NCBI GenBank assembly: GCA_021770655.1
Contig: JAETQO010000031.1
Span: 1-45,634 of the forward strand
Source: Ruminococcus sp.
GTDB taxonomy: Bacteria > Bacillota > Clostridia > Oscillospirales > Ruminococcaceae
Length of the DNA stretch: 45,634 nucleotides
Reading direction: 5' to 3'
This document shows, one piece after another, positions 33,148 to 41,227 of this stretch; the first letter of the stretch is position 1; each line of letters begins with the position of its first letter. The notes under the pieces are model-generated. The model saw nothing but the letters and a program-made list of their open reading frames with translations. It did no database searches and was not told where the DNA came from. The translations under genes and the position numbers were made by a program.

Positions 33148-33176
33148 TTGACAAGACGGATTAATTGTTCTATTAT
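33148..33176 (+). promoter_or_regulatory. Sigma-A promoter of murT-gatD
   Basis: TTGACA (33148-33153), 17 bases, TATTAT (33171-33176). ATG of murT follows ~80 bases later with GGGAG. Confidence 0.8.
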
Positions 33177-33255
33177 TATTTTATATGTTGTCTATAATAA
33201 TGACAGACCCTGCGCCGTGAAAACGGCTGTATAAATATTTCGGGAGTATCATAAT

Positions 33256-34617
33256 ATGAGTATAAAAAACGCATTTACCATAGTTTTCGGAAAGCTTATG
33301 GTCAAAATCCTCCGACTTCTGGGCAGAGATGCGGGAAATTTTCCCGGACTTGTGCTTTGGACTGTAAATAAGGACTGCCTGAAGGCTTTCAAGGTGGAGT
33401 GTCCGATAATAGCCGTTACGGGTACTAACGGAAAAACCTCCGTTACAAATTATCTCAGTCATATTTTTTCAAGCGGAGGAAAGAAAATAATAACGAATCC
33501 CCAGGGCAATAATCTTGATACGGGTATATGCTCACTGCTTTTACAGCACTGCGATATGAAGGGAAGAGTGAAAGCCGACTATCTTGTCCTTGAAACCGAC
33601 GAATCCCACGTTCCCGTGGTCTATTCAAAGCTTAAGCTTGAAACTCTCGTCCTGCTGAACTTTTTCCGCGACCAGCTTGACCGCAACGGCGAGGTGGAAA
33701 CGCTGATACTGAAAGTGAAAAAGTTCCTTGAAACTTTTGAGGGGAACGTCGTACTCAATGCGGACGACCCCAACGTTGCAAGACTGGGACTTGCAAACCC
33801 CAATAATAAAAATATATACTATTTCAGCGTGGATAAATATTCCGGCGCAACTGATAAGCCTTACGAGGTCGGCGAGGGAAAGTTTTGTCCTTTCTGCGAT
33901 ACCGAGCTTGTCTATGACTATTATCAGTATTCTCATATCGGCAGATTCCATTGTCCAAAATGCGGTTTCGGCAAAGTCAAGCCCTACACTCAGATAAAAA
34001 ACGTCGATCTTTCAGCGCCCTCCTTTGAGGCGGACGGAGAGACCTATAAAACCGCTCATAACAGTATCTATTATATGTACAATATGTCGGCGGTCTATTC
34101 AGCCGCAAAGCTCTATAAATTTGATAAATCCGTTCTCCGCGATACCTTTGAGCATTTCGAGGTTAATAACGGCAGAATGGAGCGTTTTGAGATAGGCGGC
34201 AGCAGACTGCTCGTTAACCTTGCAAAGAATCCCGTGGGAGCAAATATGACTCTGCGCGTCATGAACGAGCAGGAAGGCTCTAAGGAACTGCTGTTCGTGC
34301 TTAACGACAACCTTGCGGACGGTCACGACGTTTCGTGGATATGGGATATCAACTTTTCCGTTTTCAAGGACGTTGACAGAGTTATCACCAGCGGTACAAG
34401 AGCTTACGATATTGCTATAAGAATAAAGTGTTCGGGCTATGACCCCGATAAGATTTTCGTTTATCCCGATCTCGATGACGCTATGAAAGCGCTTTTCTCC
34501 ACGGTCGGAGAAAAATTCGCAATAGCGAACTATACCGCCGTTCAGCCGACAAGAGCGGCGATAAAGCGTTATAAAAATTCCTGTGAAAGAACGGAGGAGC
34601 AAAATGGAAAAGCTTAA
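33256..34617 (+). CDS. murT: Lipid II isoglutaminyl synthase, Mur ligase subunit MurT
   Basis: 453 residues. With GatD it converts the D-Glu of lipid II to D-isoglutamine in the cytosol, an ATP-dependent step in Gram-positive peptidoglycan. Mur ligase P-loop TGTNGKT at 55-61, ETDESHV, and VLNADDPNVARL. A zinc-binding insert has Cys211, Cys214, Cys233 and Cys236 (CPFC, CPKC), as in Staphylococcus and Streptococcus MurT. The C-terminal DUF1727 domain carries NLAKNPVGANMTLR. ATG has GGGAG 9 bases upstream. The end overlaps gatD by 14 bases. Confidence 0.96.
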   Translation: MSIKNAFTIVFGKLMVKILRLLGRDAGNFPGLVLWTVNKDCLKAFKVECPIIAVTGTNGKTSVTNYLSHIFSSGGKKIITNPQGNNLDTGICSLLLQHCDMKGRVKADYLVLETDESHVPVVYSKLKLETLVLLNFFRDQLDRNGEVETLILKVKKFLETFEGNVVLNADDPNVARLGLANPNNKNIYYFSVDKYSGATDKPYEVGEGKFCPFCDTELVYDYYQYSHIGRFHCPKCGFGKVKPYTQIKNVDLSAPSFEADGETYKTAHNSIYYMYNMSAVYSAAKLYKFDKSVLRDTFEHFEVNNGRMERFEIGGSRLLVNLAKNPVGANMTLRVMNEQEGSKELLFVLNDNLADGHDVSWIWDINFSVFKDVDRVITSGTRAYDIAIRIKCSGYDPDKIFVYPDLDDAMKALFSTVGEKFAIANYTAVQPTRAAIKRYKNSCERTEEQNGKA

Positions 34618-35344
34618 ACTTCTGCATATGTATCCCAATATGCTTGACCTATACGGCGACAGCGGAAATGTTGAGATATTGTCTTACCGATGCAGGGAGA
34701 GAGGGATCGAGCTTGAAGTTTCAACGCACATGATAGGTGACAGAGAAACGGATTTCACTCAGTTCGATATTATCTACCTCGGCGGAGGAGCGGACTTTGA
34801 GCAGCAGCTCCTTGCAGAGGATTTGCTTTCCTGTAAGGATAAGATAGCGGCGGCTTATAACGCAGGCTCTTTCTTTCTGATGATATGCGGCGGCTATCAG
34901 CTTATGGGACAGTACTATAAGGATTCCAACGGCGAAAAGATCCCCGGTCTGGGGCTTTTCGATTACTATACCTCGGCTTCAACGGATAAACGGTGCAGAT
35001 GTATAGGCAATATAGTCGTGGAAACGGAGATAGACGGTGAGAAATATAAAGTCATCGGTTTTGAAAATCACGGCGGACAGACCGTGAACGTAAAAAGTCC
35101 GTTCGGAAAGGTGCTTTACGGAAACGGAAACGAGTTTGAGAGCAGTGCAGAGGGTTATACCGAGGAAAACGTTATTGCAACCTACCTTCACGGACCTCTG
35201 CTTTCGAAAAATCCCAAGCTCAGCGACAGGATAATTTCCTATTGTATGACCGTACGTCAAGGCGTAAAGTATCTGCCGAAACCGCTGAACGATAAGCTTG
35301 AAAACGACTGCCGCAAACAGCTTTTTGAAAGATTGGGTGTGTAA
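34604..35344 (+). CDS. gatD: Lipid II isoglutaminyl synthase, glutaminase subunit GatD
   Basis: 246 residues, class I glutamine amidotransferase fold. Nucleophile Cys95 in MICGGYQLMG and catalytic His196 in TYLHGPLL, positions close to Cys94 and His189 of the S. aureus enzyme. It releases ammonia from glutamine and channels it to MurT. Start: ATG at 34604 with GGAGGAGC just upstream; an earlier frame ATG at 34583 would lie deep in murT without a site. Overlap of 14 bases with murT shows coupling. Confidence 0.95.
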   Translation: MEKLKLLHMYPNMLDLYGDSGNVEILSYRCRERGIELEVSTHMIGDRETDFTQFDIIYLGGGADFEQQLLAEDLLSCKDKIAAAYNAGSFFLMICGGYQLMGQYYKDSNGEKIPGLGLFDYYTSASTDKRCRCIGNIVVETEIDGEKYKVIGFENHGGQTVNVKSPFGKVLYGNGNEFESSAEGYTEENVIATYLHGPLLSKNPKLSDRIISYCMTVRQGVKYLPKPLNDKLENDCRKQLFERLGV

Positions 35345-35346
35345 AA

Positions 35347-35700
35347 ATGCTGTCGCTTTTCAGAAAAAAGACGGCGGAGTATGAACCGCCGCTGAAGAAG
35401 AAAATCAAGGATATGAAATGCCGCAAAATAAATTTTGTGGACGAGGGCTTCGACACTCTCGGAAAGGAAATGTCCGACGACCCTAAAGCGATAATGCGTC
35501 TGAAACCGGTGAATTACTATGCCGTAAAAAACGCATATATTATGGGAAAGGTCTACACCTCCGAGGACTGTTCGGAAAATTACGTTCAGTTTTTCCGCTA
35601 TGAGCATGAGCACGAAACGGGGAAAACGGATATATATCCGCTGGATAAGGAATTGCTTTCAAAAGCCCTTGCGAAAGTCGGGATAATCATTGATGTGTAG
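35347..35700 (+). CDS. Small protein of unknown function in the murT-gatD unit
   Basis: 117 residues. Basic N-terminus (FRKKTAEYEPPLKKKIKDMKCRK), then a mixed alpha/beta part (VNYYAVKNAYIMGKVYTSEDCSENYVQFFRYEHEHETGKTDIYPLDKELL). No signal peptide or membrane span. It begins 2 bases after the gatD stop, has no promoter, and shares the terminator, so it is cotranscribed with the lipid II amidation pair. I do not recognise the family. A cell-wall role is inference from place only. Confidence 0.8.
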   Translation: MLSLFRKKTAEYEPPLKKKIKDMKCRKINFVDEGFDTLGKEMSDDPKAIMRLKPVNYYAVKNAYIMGKVYTSEDCSENYVQFFRYEHEHETGKTDIYPLDKELLSKALAKVGIIIDV

Positions 35701-35730
35701 ACAGTGCTGTGTTGCCTTAAATGAAATAAT

Positions 35731-35780
35731 AAAAAGCAAGAGGAGTCACATTGAGTGAAACGTCCTCTTGCTTTTTTATT
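35731..35780. terminator. Bidirectional terminator between the murT unit and nadA
   Basis: AAAAAGCAAGAGGA pairs with TCCTCTTGCTTTTT; T6 rightward and T5 leftward (from the opposite A-run). Just before it, 35704-35721 (GTGCTGTGTTGCCTTAA) resembles the right end of Family 2. Confidence 0.9.
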
Positions 35781-35802
35781 TTAGGTGCGTCAATGTATTC
35801 GG

Positions 35803-36726
35803 TCAACCGCCGAGCCTTATCATTTCGTCAATACATTTTTTTGCCGAGGCGATTTCCTCCGAAGTCATTTTTATTTCAAAGCCTCCGCCGTTTCCGATAC
35901 CCTCGCAGGTCTTGTAAACGTCCATAAGAGTGGTAAGCTTCATGTTCGGACAGATTATCTTTTTCGACAGTATGTAAAATTCCTTGTCCGGGAAACGGTA
36001 CTGCAAATGCTCCGCAATGGAGATCTCCGTTCCGATGATAAACTCCTTTGAGTCCGACTCGGCAGCATAATTCATTATGCCGGAGGTAGAACCTGCATAA
36101 TCAGCCATAGCCGTGACTTCGGGTATACATTCAGGGTGGCAGAGAACAAGCGCGTCGGGGTGAGCGGTCTTTGCGGCGATCATATCCGCTTTGGTGACCG
36201 ATGCGTGTACGGGACAACCGCCCTGCAAAAGCTTTATATCCTTGTCGGGACACTGATTTTGCACGAATGTTCCGAGATTGCAGTCCGGGATAAAAAGAAT
36301 TTTATCCGCGTCCATATTCTTCACTATCTTGACAGCCGAAGAAGAGGTCACGCACACGTCGCATACCGATTTCAGCTTAGCCGTGGTGTTTATGTAGCAA
36401 ACCACCTTGCGCTCAGGATCCTGCGCCTTAATAGCCTCGATCATTTCAGGCTCCATCTGTTCTGCCATAGGGCAGCCTGCCTCGGGGTTGGCAAGATAAA
36501 CGTTCTTGTCCGGCGAGAGCATTTTTGCCGTTTCCGCCATAAAATGCACTCCGCACATAAGGATATTCTTAGTGGACACCTTCTGCGCCTCTACGCTCAG
36601 CTTGTAAGAATCGCCGGTAATATCCGCGATCTCAACGATCTCTTTAGCTTGATAGCTGTGGGCGAGAATACAAATGTCCTTTTCCTTTTTCAGCTTTAAT
36701 ATTTTCTCCTGTACGTCTTTTATCAT
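35803..36726 (-). CDS. nadA: Quinolinate synthase
   Basis: 307 residues; condenses iminoaspartate with dihydroxyacetone phosphate to quinolinate, the first committed NAD step, using a 4Fe-4S cluster. The three expected ligand cysteines are visible: MCGVHFMAET, GGCPVHASVTKADM and KTCEGIGNGGG. ILAHSYQ near the start and YINTTAKLKSVCDVCVTSSSAV are family blocks. Start: TTG at 36744 has no site; AAGGTGA lies 5-6 bases before the ATG at 36726. nadB and nadC are not adjacent. Single gene; its promoter abuts a Family 1 repeat. Confidence 0.95.
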   Translation of the reverse strand: MIKDVQEKILKLKKEKDICILAHSYQAKEIVEIADITGDSYKLSVEAQKVSTKNILMCGVHFMAETAKMLSPDKNVYLANPEAGCPMAEQMEPEMIEAIKAQDPERKVVCYINTTAKLKSVCDVCVTSSSAVKIVKNMDADKILFIPDCNLGTFVQNQCPDKDIKLLQGGCPVHASVTKADMIAAKTAHPDALVLCHPECIPEVTAMADYAGSTSGIMNYAAESDSKEFIIGTEISIAEHLQYRFPDKEFYILSKKIICPNMKLTTLMDVYKTCEGIGNGGGFEIKMTSEEIASAKKCIDEMIRLGG

Positions 36727-36772
36727 ACTTATCACCTTTTTCAAAGTTTTTTCGACTCAACTATACTCCCTA

Positions 36773-36801
36773 ATTATATTATGACGGCACCGATTTGTCA
36801 A
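36773..36801 (-). promoter_or_regulatory. Sigma-A promoter of nadA
   Basis: TTGACA (36796-36801), 17 bases, TATAAT (36773-36778): exact consensus on the minus strand. A Family 1 end (AATTCGGG at 36813) starts 11 bases upstream of the -35. Confidence 0.88.
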
Positions 36802-36803
36802 TC

Positions 36804-37146
36804 TTTTTTTTAAATTCGGGGTGCAAGGTAGTGCAAGGAGTGACTTTTCTAGCCCGAAGACCTCGCTTGCATTAACTTCTCCATAGCATTAAACCGTACA
36901 TAGTCCGTTTGGTGGCTCTCAGCAACATTAGTAAATGTAGGGGCTGGCGTCCTCGATAGTCCGAACGTCCTGCAATCCGTTCGGTTGTTCTTCTATCACA
37001 TTAAAATATAAATAAATTCACACCAAGGCATAATAAGAACACCCAAACGCACTTTGTACGGTTTAATGCTATGGAAAAGACCACACAAGCGGGATCTTCG
37101 GGCTGAGTTGTTACTCCTTGCACTACCTTGCACCCCGAATTAAAAA
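36804..37146. repeat. Family 1 foldback repeat, copy 7 (best complete example)
   Basis: About 343 bases, two arms and one core between the divergent nadA and thiT promoters. Left end AATTCGGGGTGCAAGGTAGT, right end (inverted) AATTCGGGGTGCAAGGTAGT: both arms share the unusual GGTAGTGCAAGGAGT variant seen nowhere else here, which suggests arms are matched within a copy. Core 36935-37044 as in copies 1 and 2. Each end sits 9-11 bases from a -35 box (nadA to the left, thiT to the right). Confidence 0.88.
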
Positions 37147-37150
37147 GAAC

Positions 37151-37179
37151 TTGCATTTTGTGACGAAGTGTGTTATAAT
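37151..37179 (+). promoter_or_regulatory. Sigma-A promoter of thiT
   Basis: TTGCAT (37151-37156), 17 bases, TATAAT (37174-37179). The CCCGAATT end of Family 1 copy 7 finishes 9 bases upstream of the -35. The riboswitch begins ~10 bases after the -10. Confidence 0.78.
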
Positions 37180-37187
37180 AATTATGC

Positions 37188-37276
37188 AAATACGGGAGCC
37201 GAATGTTTTTTGGCTGAGAAAGGGCGAATCAACGTCCTGACCGCACCTGATATGGGTAATGCCAGCGTAGGGATTT
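37188..37276 (+). promoter_or_regulatory. TPP riboswitch (THI element)
   Basis: Contains the invariant strings GGCTGAGA (after AGCC, stem P3), GACC, CACCTGAT, GGGTAATGCCAGCGTAGGGA. It controls thiT: in excess thiamine pyrophosphate the aptamer favours the terminator at 37290. A possible antiterminator pairs TATACG (37276-37281) with CGTATA (37291-37296), the latter shared with the terminator stem, so the switch is transcriptional. Confidence 0.93.
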
Positions 37277-37289
37277 ATACGGAGTTACT

Positions 37290-37322
37290 GCGTATACCTG
37301 TGCATGGGTGTACGCTTTTTTC
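37290..37322 (+). terminator. Riboswitch-controlled intrinsic terminator
   Basis: GCGTATACC (37290-37298) pairs with GGTGTACGC (37307-37315), then T6. Its 5' arm can alternatively pair with TATACG upstream. Confidence 0.85.
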
Positions 37323-37367
37323 TTTATGTTGTGCAGTTTGCAAAATACATATGAAAGGAAAGATATT

Positions 37368-37955
37368 ATGAAAAAAGCAAAAACATTAATGCTTGTGGAG
37401 GGTGCAGTAATGATAGCTCTTGCAACAGTGCTGAGTTTTATCAGAGTGTATAAACTGCCGTGGGGCGGTTCAATTACTCTGCTTTCCATGTTGCCTATTG
37501 CAGTATTCAGTATTAAGTACGGCGTGAAAAAGGGATTGTGTGTAGCTTTTGTTTTCTCGCTGATCCAGTTTGTTCAGGGTGTGACTGACGGACTTTTCGG
37601 CTGGGGTCTTACTCCGGTCATGCTTGTTGCCTGCATCTTGCTTGATTACATACTTGCATACTCTGTTCTGGGTTTTGCGGGAATGTTTAGGAGCAAAGGC
37701 TCAGGAGGCTGGCTTGCAGGAACTATGCTTGCTCTGTTTTTGAGATTTGCCTGTCACTTTGGTAGCGGTGTTATAATCTGGAAATCATTTGGCGAGCTGT
37801 GGGACGGATTTTCAACAAACAACAGCTATCTGTACAGCTTCCTGTACAACGGTTCGTATATGCTGCCGGAAATGATCTTTACGGGTATCGGAGCATTCCT
37901 GCTGTTTAAAATTCCGCAGACCAGAAAAATGCTTACCGTCAAGGACGAGCAATAA
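37368..37955 (+). CDS. thiT: Thiamine transporter ThiT (ECF-type S component)
   Basis: 195 residues, six membrane spans. Substrate-binding subunit of an energy-coupling-factor transporter, taking up thiamine with a shared EcfA/EcfT module encoded elsewhere. VEGAVMIALATVLSFI, LPWGGSITLLSMLPI, and KYGVKKGLCVAF blocks are typical; the WGGS and LxPV segments lie where ThiT contacts thiamine. Start: the longer frame from 37308 runs through the riboswitch terminator; the ATG at 37368 has AAAGGAAAG. The upstream TPP riboswitch supports the substrate assignment strongly. Confidence 0.95.
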   Translation: MKKAKTLMLVEGAVMIALATVLSFIRVYKLPWGGSITLLSMLPIAVFSIKYGVKKGLCVAFVFSLIQFVQGVTDGLFGWGLTPVMLVACILLDYILAYSVLGFAGMFRSKGSGGWLAGTMLALFLRFACHFGSGVIIWKSFGELWDGFSTNNSYLYSFLYNGSYMLPEMIFTGIGAFLLFKIPQTRKMLTVKDEQ

Positions 37956-37971
37956 GCTGTCCGCAGTACAA

Positions 37972-38150
37972 TAAAGGCAACACCGCACAACTACCGCCTA
38001 ACGGCTTTGCGTACGTCTAACTTGCCAATTTTCCGTTATCTTGCACAGAAACTCCTTGAAAGACACAAGTATTCCTGCGTCGTTTCTATACAATCTAACG
38101 AAAAATTTTATGCGTTATCCGCACACAATAGTTGTGCGGTGTTACCTTAA
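37972..38150. mobile_element. Family 2 MITE-like element, copy 2 (179 bp)
   Basis: Same length and nearly the same sequence as 27167-27345, same orientation. Left end AAAGGCAACACCGCACAACT (TTAA decayed to TAAA), right end inverted TTAAGGTAACACCGCACAAC. Sits between thiT and the secA promoter. No open frame. Confidence 0.8.
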
Positions 38151-38186
38151 TGTCTAAGCGTGTTGGTTTGAGTTCTGAAAAAAAAC

Positions 38187-38215
38187 TTGACTTTTGGGCG
38201 GGAATATTGTATAAT
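38187..38215 (+). promoter_or_regulatory. Sigma-A promoter of secA
   Basis: TTGACT (38187-38192), 17 bases, TATAAT (38210-38215), preceded by an A8 run. Confidence 0.82.
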
Positions 38216-38221
38216 ATAATA

Positions 38222-38350
38222 GTGTTTTTATATCAAAAACTAAAGTAAAAATATTTTCGTAATTAAGGCTGAGGCGTGCGTTTGCGGATAAACGTAAGAA
38301 AAGTCTGCCCCTGAGCCTTTTGTCGGGAACAGAATAAAGGTGGATTGAAA
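38222..38350 (+). promoter_or_regulatory. Structured leader of secA (possible attenuator)
   Basis: The ~130-base untranslated leader has AAGGCTGAGG (from ~38265) able to pair with CCCCTGAGCCTT (to ~38320), enclosing an inner CGTTT/AAACG hairpin; the outer stem is followed by TTGTC after TTTT. This could be an attenuator or a secretion-sensing element. No known RNA family recognised. Confidence 0.4.
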
Positions 38351-41122
38351 ATGGGATTGTTTGATAAGATCTTCGGTAATTACTCCAAAAAAGAGCTGGC
38401 GAAAATCGAGCCTATAAAAAATAAGGTGCTTGAACTGGAAGAGAAATATGCCGCAATGTCCGATGAGGAGCTTGGAGGACAGACAGCCGTGCTGAAAGGA
38501 AAGCTTGACGAGCTTTCAACGCTGGACGATGTCCTGCCGGACGCTCTTGCGGTGTGCCGTGAGGCGGCATTCAGAGTGCTCGGCAAAAAGCCTTACCCCG
38601 TTCAGATCATCGGCGCAATAGTTCTTCATCAGGGACGTATCGCCGAGATGAAAACAGGTGAAGGTAAAACTCTCGTAGCCTGCCTTGCTGCGTATGCAAA
38701 CTCGCTTACGGGAAAAGGAGTTCACGTCGTTACAGTTAACGATTACCTTGCTAAATTCCAGTCTGAGGAAATGGGAAAGGTGTTCCACTTCCTTAATACG
38801 TCTATCGGCGTAGTGCTTACGGGTATGAGCAAGGAGCAGAAGAGGGAGGCCTATAACGCCGATATTACTTACGGTACAAATAACGAGTTCGGATTTGACT
38901 ATCTCCGTGACAATATGGTCATCTATAAAAAGGATAAGGTGCAGAGAGAACACGCCTTCGCTATCGTGGACGAGGTGGACTCTATACTTATCGATGAGGC
39001 GAGAACCCCGCTTATAATTTCAGGACAGGGCGATAAGTCTACAAAGCTCTATACCCTTGCGGACAGATTTGCAAAAACGCTGAAACCTGTTACGGTCGTT
39101 GAAATGGACGATAAAGCGGATAACGATCTGCTGGACGGAGATTATATCATCGACGAGAAGGCAAAGACCGCAACTCTTACCAAGAGCGGCGTAAAGAAAG
39201 CCGAGAAAGCTTTCAATGTTATCAACCTTATGGACGCCGACAATATGACCCTCGCTCACCATATCAATCAGGCGATCAAGGCTAACGGCGTTATGAAAAA
39301 GGATATAGACTATGTCGTAAAGGACGGTGAGGTCCTTATCGTTGACGAGTTTACAGGCCGTATCATGCAGGGCAGACGTTTTAACGACGGACTTCATCAG
39401 GCTATCGAGGCGAAAGAGGGCGTCGAGGTCGCAAGAGAGTCAAAGACCATTGCAACCATTACTTATCAGAACTATTTCCGCCTTTACGGAAAGCTTTCCG
39501 GTATGACGGGTACAGCCCTTACCGAGGAGGACGAGTTCAGAGAGATTTATAAGCTGGACGTTATCGAAGTGCCGACCAATAAGCCGGTAGTAAGGATCGA
39601 TCATCCGGACGTAGTTTATAAAACCGAAAAGGGTAAATATAATGCTGTCATTGACCAGATAATCGAGTGTCATAAAAAAGGACAGCCTGTCCTTGTAGGT
39701 ACGGTTTCTATCGAGAAATCCGAGTATCTGTCAAGACTGCTTAAAAATAAAGGCATCAAGCATGAGGTGCTGAATGCCAAGTATCACGATAAGGAAGCGC
39801 TTATCGTCGCTCAGGCGGGTAAATTCGGCGCCGTTACCATTGCTACGAATATGGCAGGACGTGGTACCGATATTATGCTGGGCGGAAACGCAGAGTATAA
39901 ATCGCTGGCAGAGCTTCAGAAAATGGGCTATTCCGAAGAAACAGCCGTGGAGGCTTCCGGCTTTTCCAATACCGAAGACCCGGAGGTTCTTGAAGCAAGA
40001 GCCAAGTATAAGGAGCTTTACGCCAAGTATTCCGAAGAGGTCAAGGAGCTTGCCGAAAAGGTAAAGGAAGCAGGAGGACTTTATATCATCGGTACGGAAA
40101 GACACGAATCAAGACGTATCGATAACCAGCTGAGAGGACGTTCGGGACGTCAGGGCGACCCCGGCGAAAGCACATTCTTCCTCTCCCTCGAAGACGACCT
40201 TATGAGAATTTTCGGCGGCGAAAGAATAACCGCTATGATGGATACCCTTAAGGTGGACGAGAATACGCCTATACAATCAAAAATGCTTTCAGGCGTTATC
40301 GAATCTTCCCAGAAGAAGATCGAGGGAAGAAACTTTAATATTAGAAAGAACGTTCTCAATTACGACGACGTAATGAATACACAGCGTGAGATAATCTACA
40401 GCCAGAGACAGAAGGTACTGGACGGAGAGGATCTCCACGAGAGTATTCTTGGTATGATAAAGGAGTTTGTTGAGGATTCCGTTAATATGTATGTCGTAGA
40501 CGACGAGATTCAGGACGACTGGAACCTTCAGGGACTTAAGGAAAGACTTCTCGGACTTATCACAGTGGACGACGATTTCAATTATACCGCTCAGGAGCTT
40601 GACGAGATAACCAAGAAGGATATTATCGATAGGCTTGAGGACAGAGCGCTCAAGATATATCAGAAGCGTGAGGACGATCTGGGTACGGAGCTTCTCCATG
40701 AGATAGAAAGAGTCGTACTCCTTAAAGTTGTTGATACAAAGTGGATGGCGCATATCGACGATATGGACGAACTGAAAAGAGGTATCGGTCTGCGCTCCTA
40801 CGGTCAGAAGAACCCTGTTGTCGAGTACCGTATGGAAGGTATGGATATGTTCGATGATATGATCGCTTCTATCCGTGAGGATACCGTAAGAATGCTGTTC
40901 ACCATTCAGGTAAGAAAGAATACCGCCGCTCCTAAGAGAGAAGACGTCCTCAAACCGGCGGAGCATCATAATATGACTGTCAGAAAGGCTAAGAAGCCGG
41001 GCAGAAACGACCTTTGTCCATGCGGAAGCGGAAAGAAATATAAAAACTGCTGCGGTGCGGGAAATCAGCAGCCTGCCGAGGAACAGGCTCCTAAGAATGA
41101 CGCCGAGAGCAGCGAAGAATAG
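38351..41122 (+). CDS. secA: Protein translocase ATPase SecA
   Basis: 923 residues; ATP-driven motor that pushes preproteins through SecYEG. Walker A MKTGEGKT near 101-108, Walker [14 protein letters not shown], preprotein cross-linking domain, second motor half with MAGRGTDI and [21 protein letters not shown], helical scaffold, and the C-terminal zinc motif [13 protein letters not shown] near 893-905 that binds SecB or lipids in other species. Start: AAAGGTGG precedes the ATG at 38351; the frame's TTG at 38345 is too close. Single gene with promoter and terminator. Confidence 0.97.
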   Translation: MGLFDKIFGNYSKKELAKIEPIKNKVLELEEKYAAMSDEELGGQTAVLKGKLDELSTLDDVLPDALAVCREAAFRVLGKKPYPVQIIGAIVLHQGRIAEMKTGEGKTLVACLAAYANSLTGKGVHVVTVNDYLAKFQSEEMGKVFHFLNTSIGVVLTGMSKEQKREAYNADITYGTNNEFGFDYLRDNMVIYKKDKVQREHAFAIVDEVDSILIDEARTPLIISGQGDKSTKLYTLADRFAKTLKPVTVVEMDDKADNDLLDGDYIIDEKAKTATLTKSGVKKAEKAFNVINLMDADNMTLAHHINQAIKANGVMKKDIDYVVKDGEVLIVDEFTGRIMQGRRFNDGLHQAIEAKEGVEVARESKTIATITYQNYFRLYGKLSGMTGTALTEEDEFREIYKLDVIEVPTNKPVVRIDHPDVVYKTEKGKYNAVIDQIIECHKKGQPVLVGTVSIEKSEYLSRLLKNKGIKHEVLNAKYHDKEALIVAQAGKFGAVTIATNMAGRGTDIMLGGNAEYKSLAELQKMGYSEETAVEASGFSNTEDPEVLEARAKYKELYAKYSEEVKELAEKVKEAGGLYIIGTERHESRRIDNQLRGRSGRQGDPGESTFFLSLEDDLMRIFGGERITAMMDTLKVDENTPIQSKMLSGVIESSQKKIEGRNFNIRKNVLNYDDVMNTQREIIYSQRQKVLDGEDLHESILGMIKEFVEDSVNMYVVDDEIQDDWNLQGLKERLLGLITVDDDFNYTAQELDEITKKDIIDRLEDRALKIYQKREDDLGTELLHEIERVVLLKVVDTKWMAHIDDMDELKRGIGLRSYGQKNPVVEYRMEGMDMFDDMIASIREDTVRMLFTIQVRKNTAAPKREDVLKPAEHHNMTVRKAKKPGRNDLCPCGSGKKYKNCCGAGNQQPAEEQAPKNDAESSEE

Positions 41123-41130
41123 AATAACTG

Positions 41131-41163
41131 AAAACAGGACGGTTTCTTGCCGTCCTGTTTTGG
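41131..41163 (+). terminator. Terminator of secA
   Basis: AAAACAGGACGG pairs with CCGTCCTGTTTT around TTTCTTG; begins 9 bases after the stop. Confidence 0.88.
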
Positions 41164-41227
41164 GGTATATATGATGAAAACGTTTGCTGGAATAATACAA
41201 AAATAATATAGACAGGAGCTGGTTAAT

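Noticed and set aside
32548-33154. Leftward frames in the rnfB-murT gap
   Set aside because: They cross the rnfB end, a GC-rich palindrome cluster and a terminator hairpin and have no start signals.
41184-41212. TTGCTG-17-TATAGA as promoter of the DUF1015 gene
   Set aside because: The predicted transcript would start at or after the AGGAG ribosome binding site at 41214-41218.
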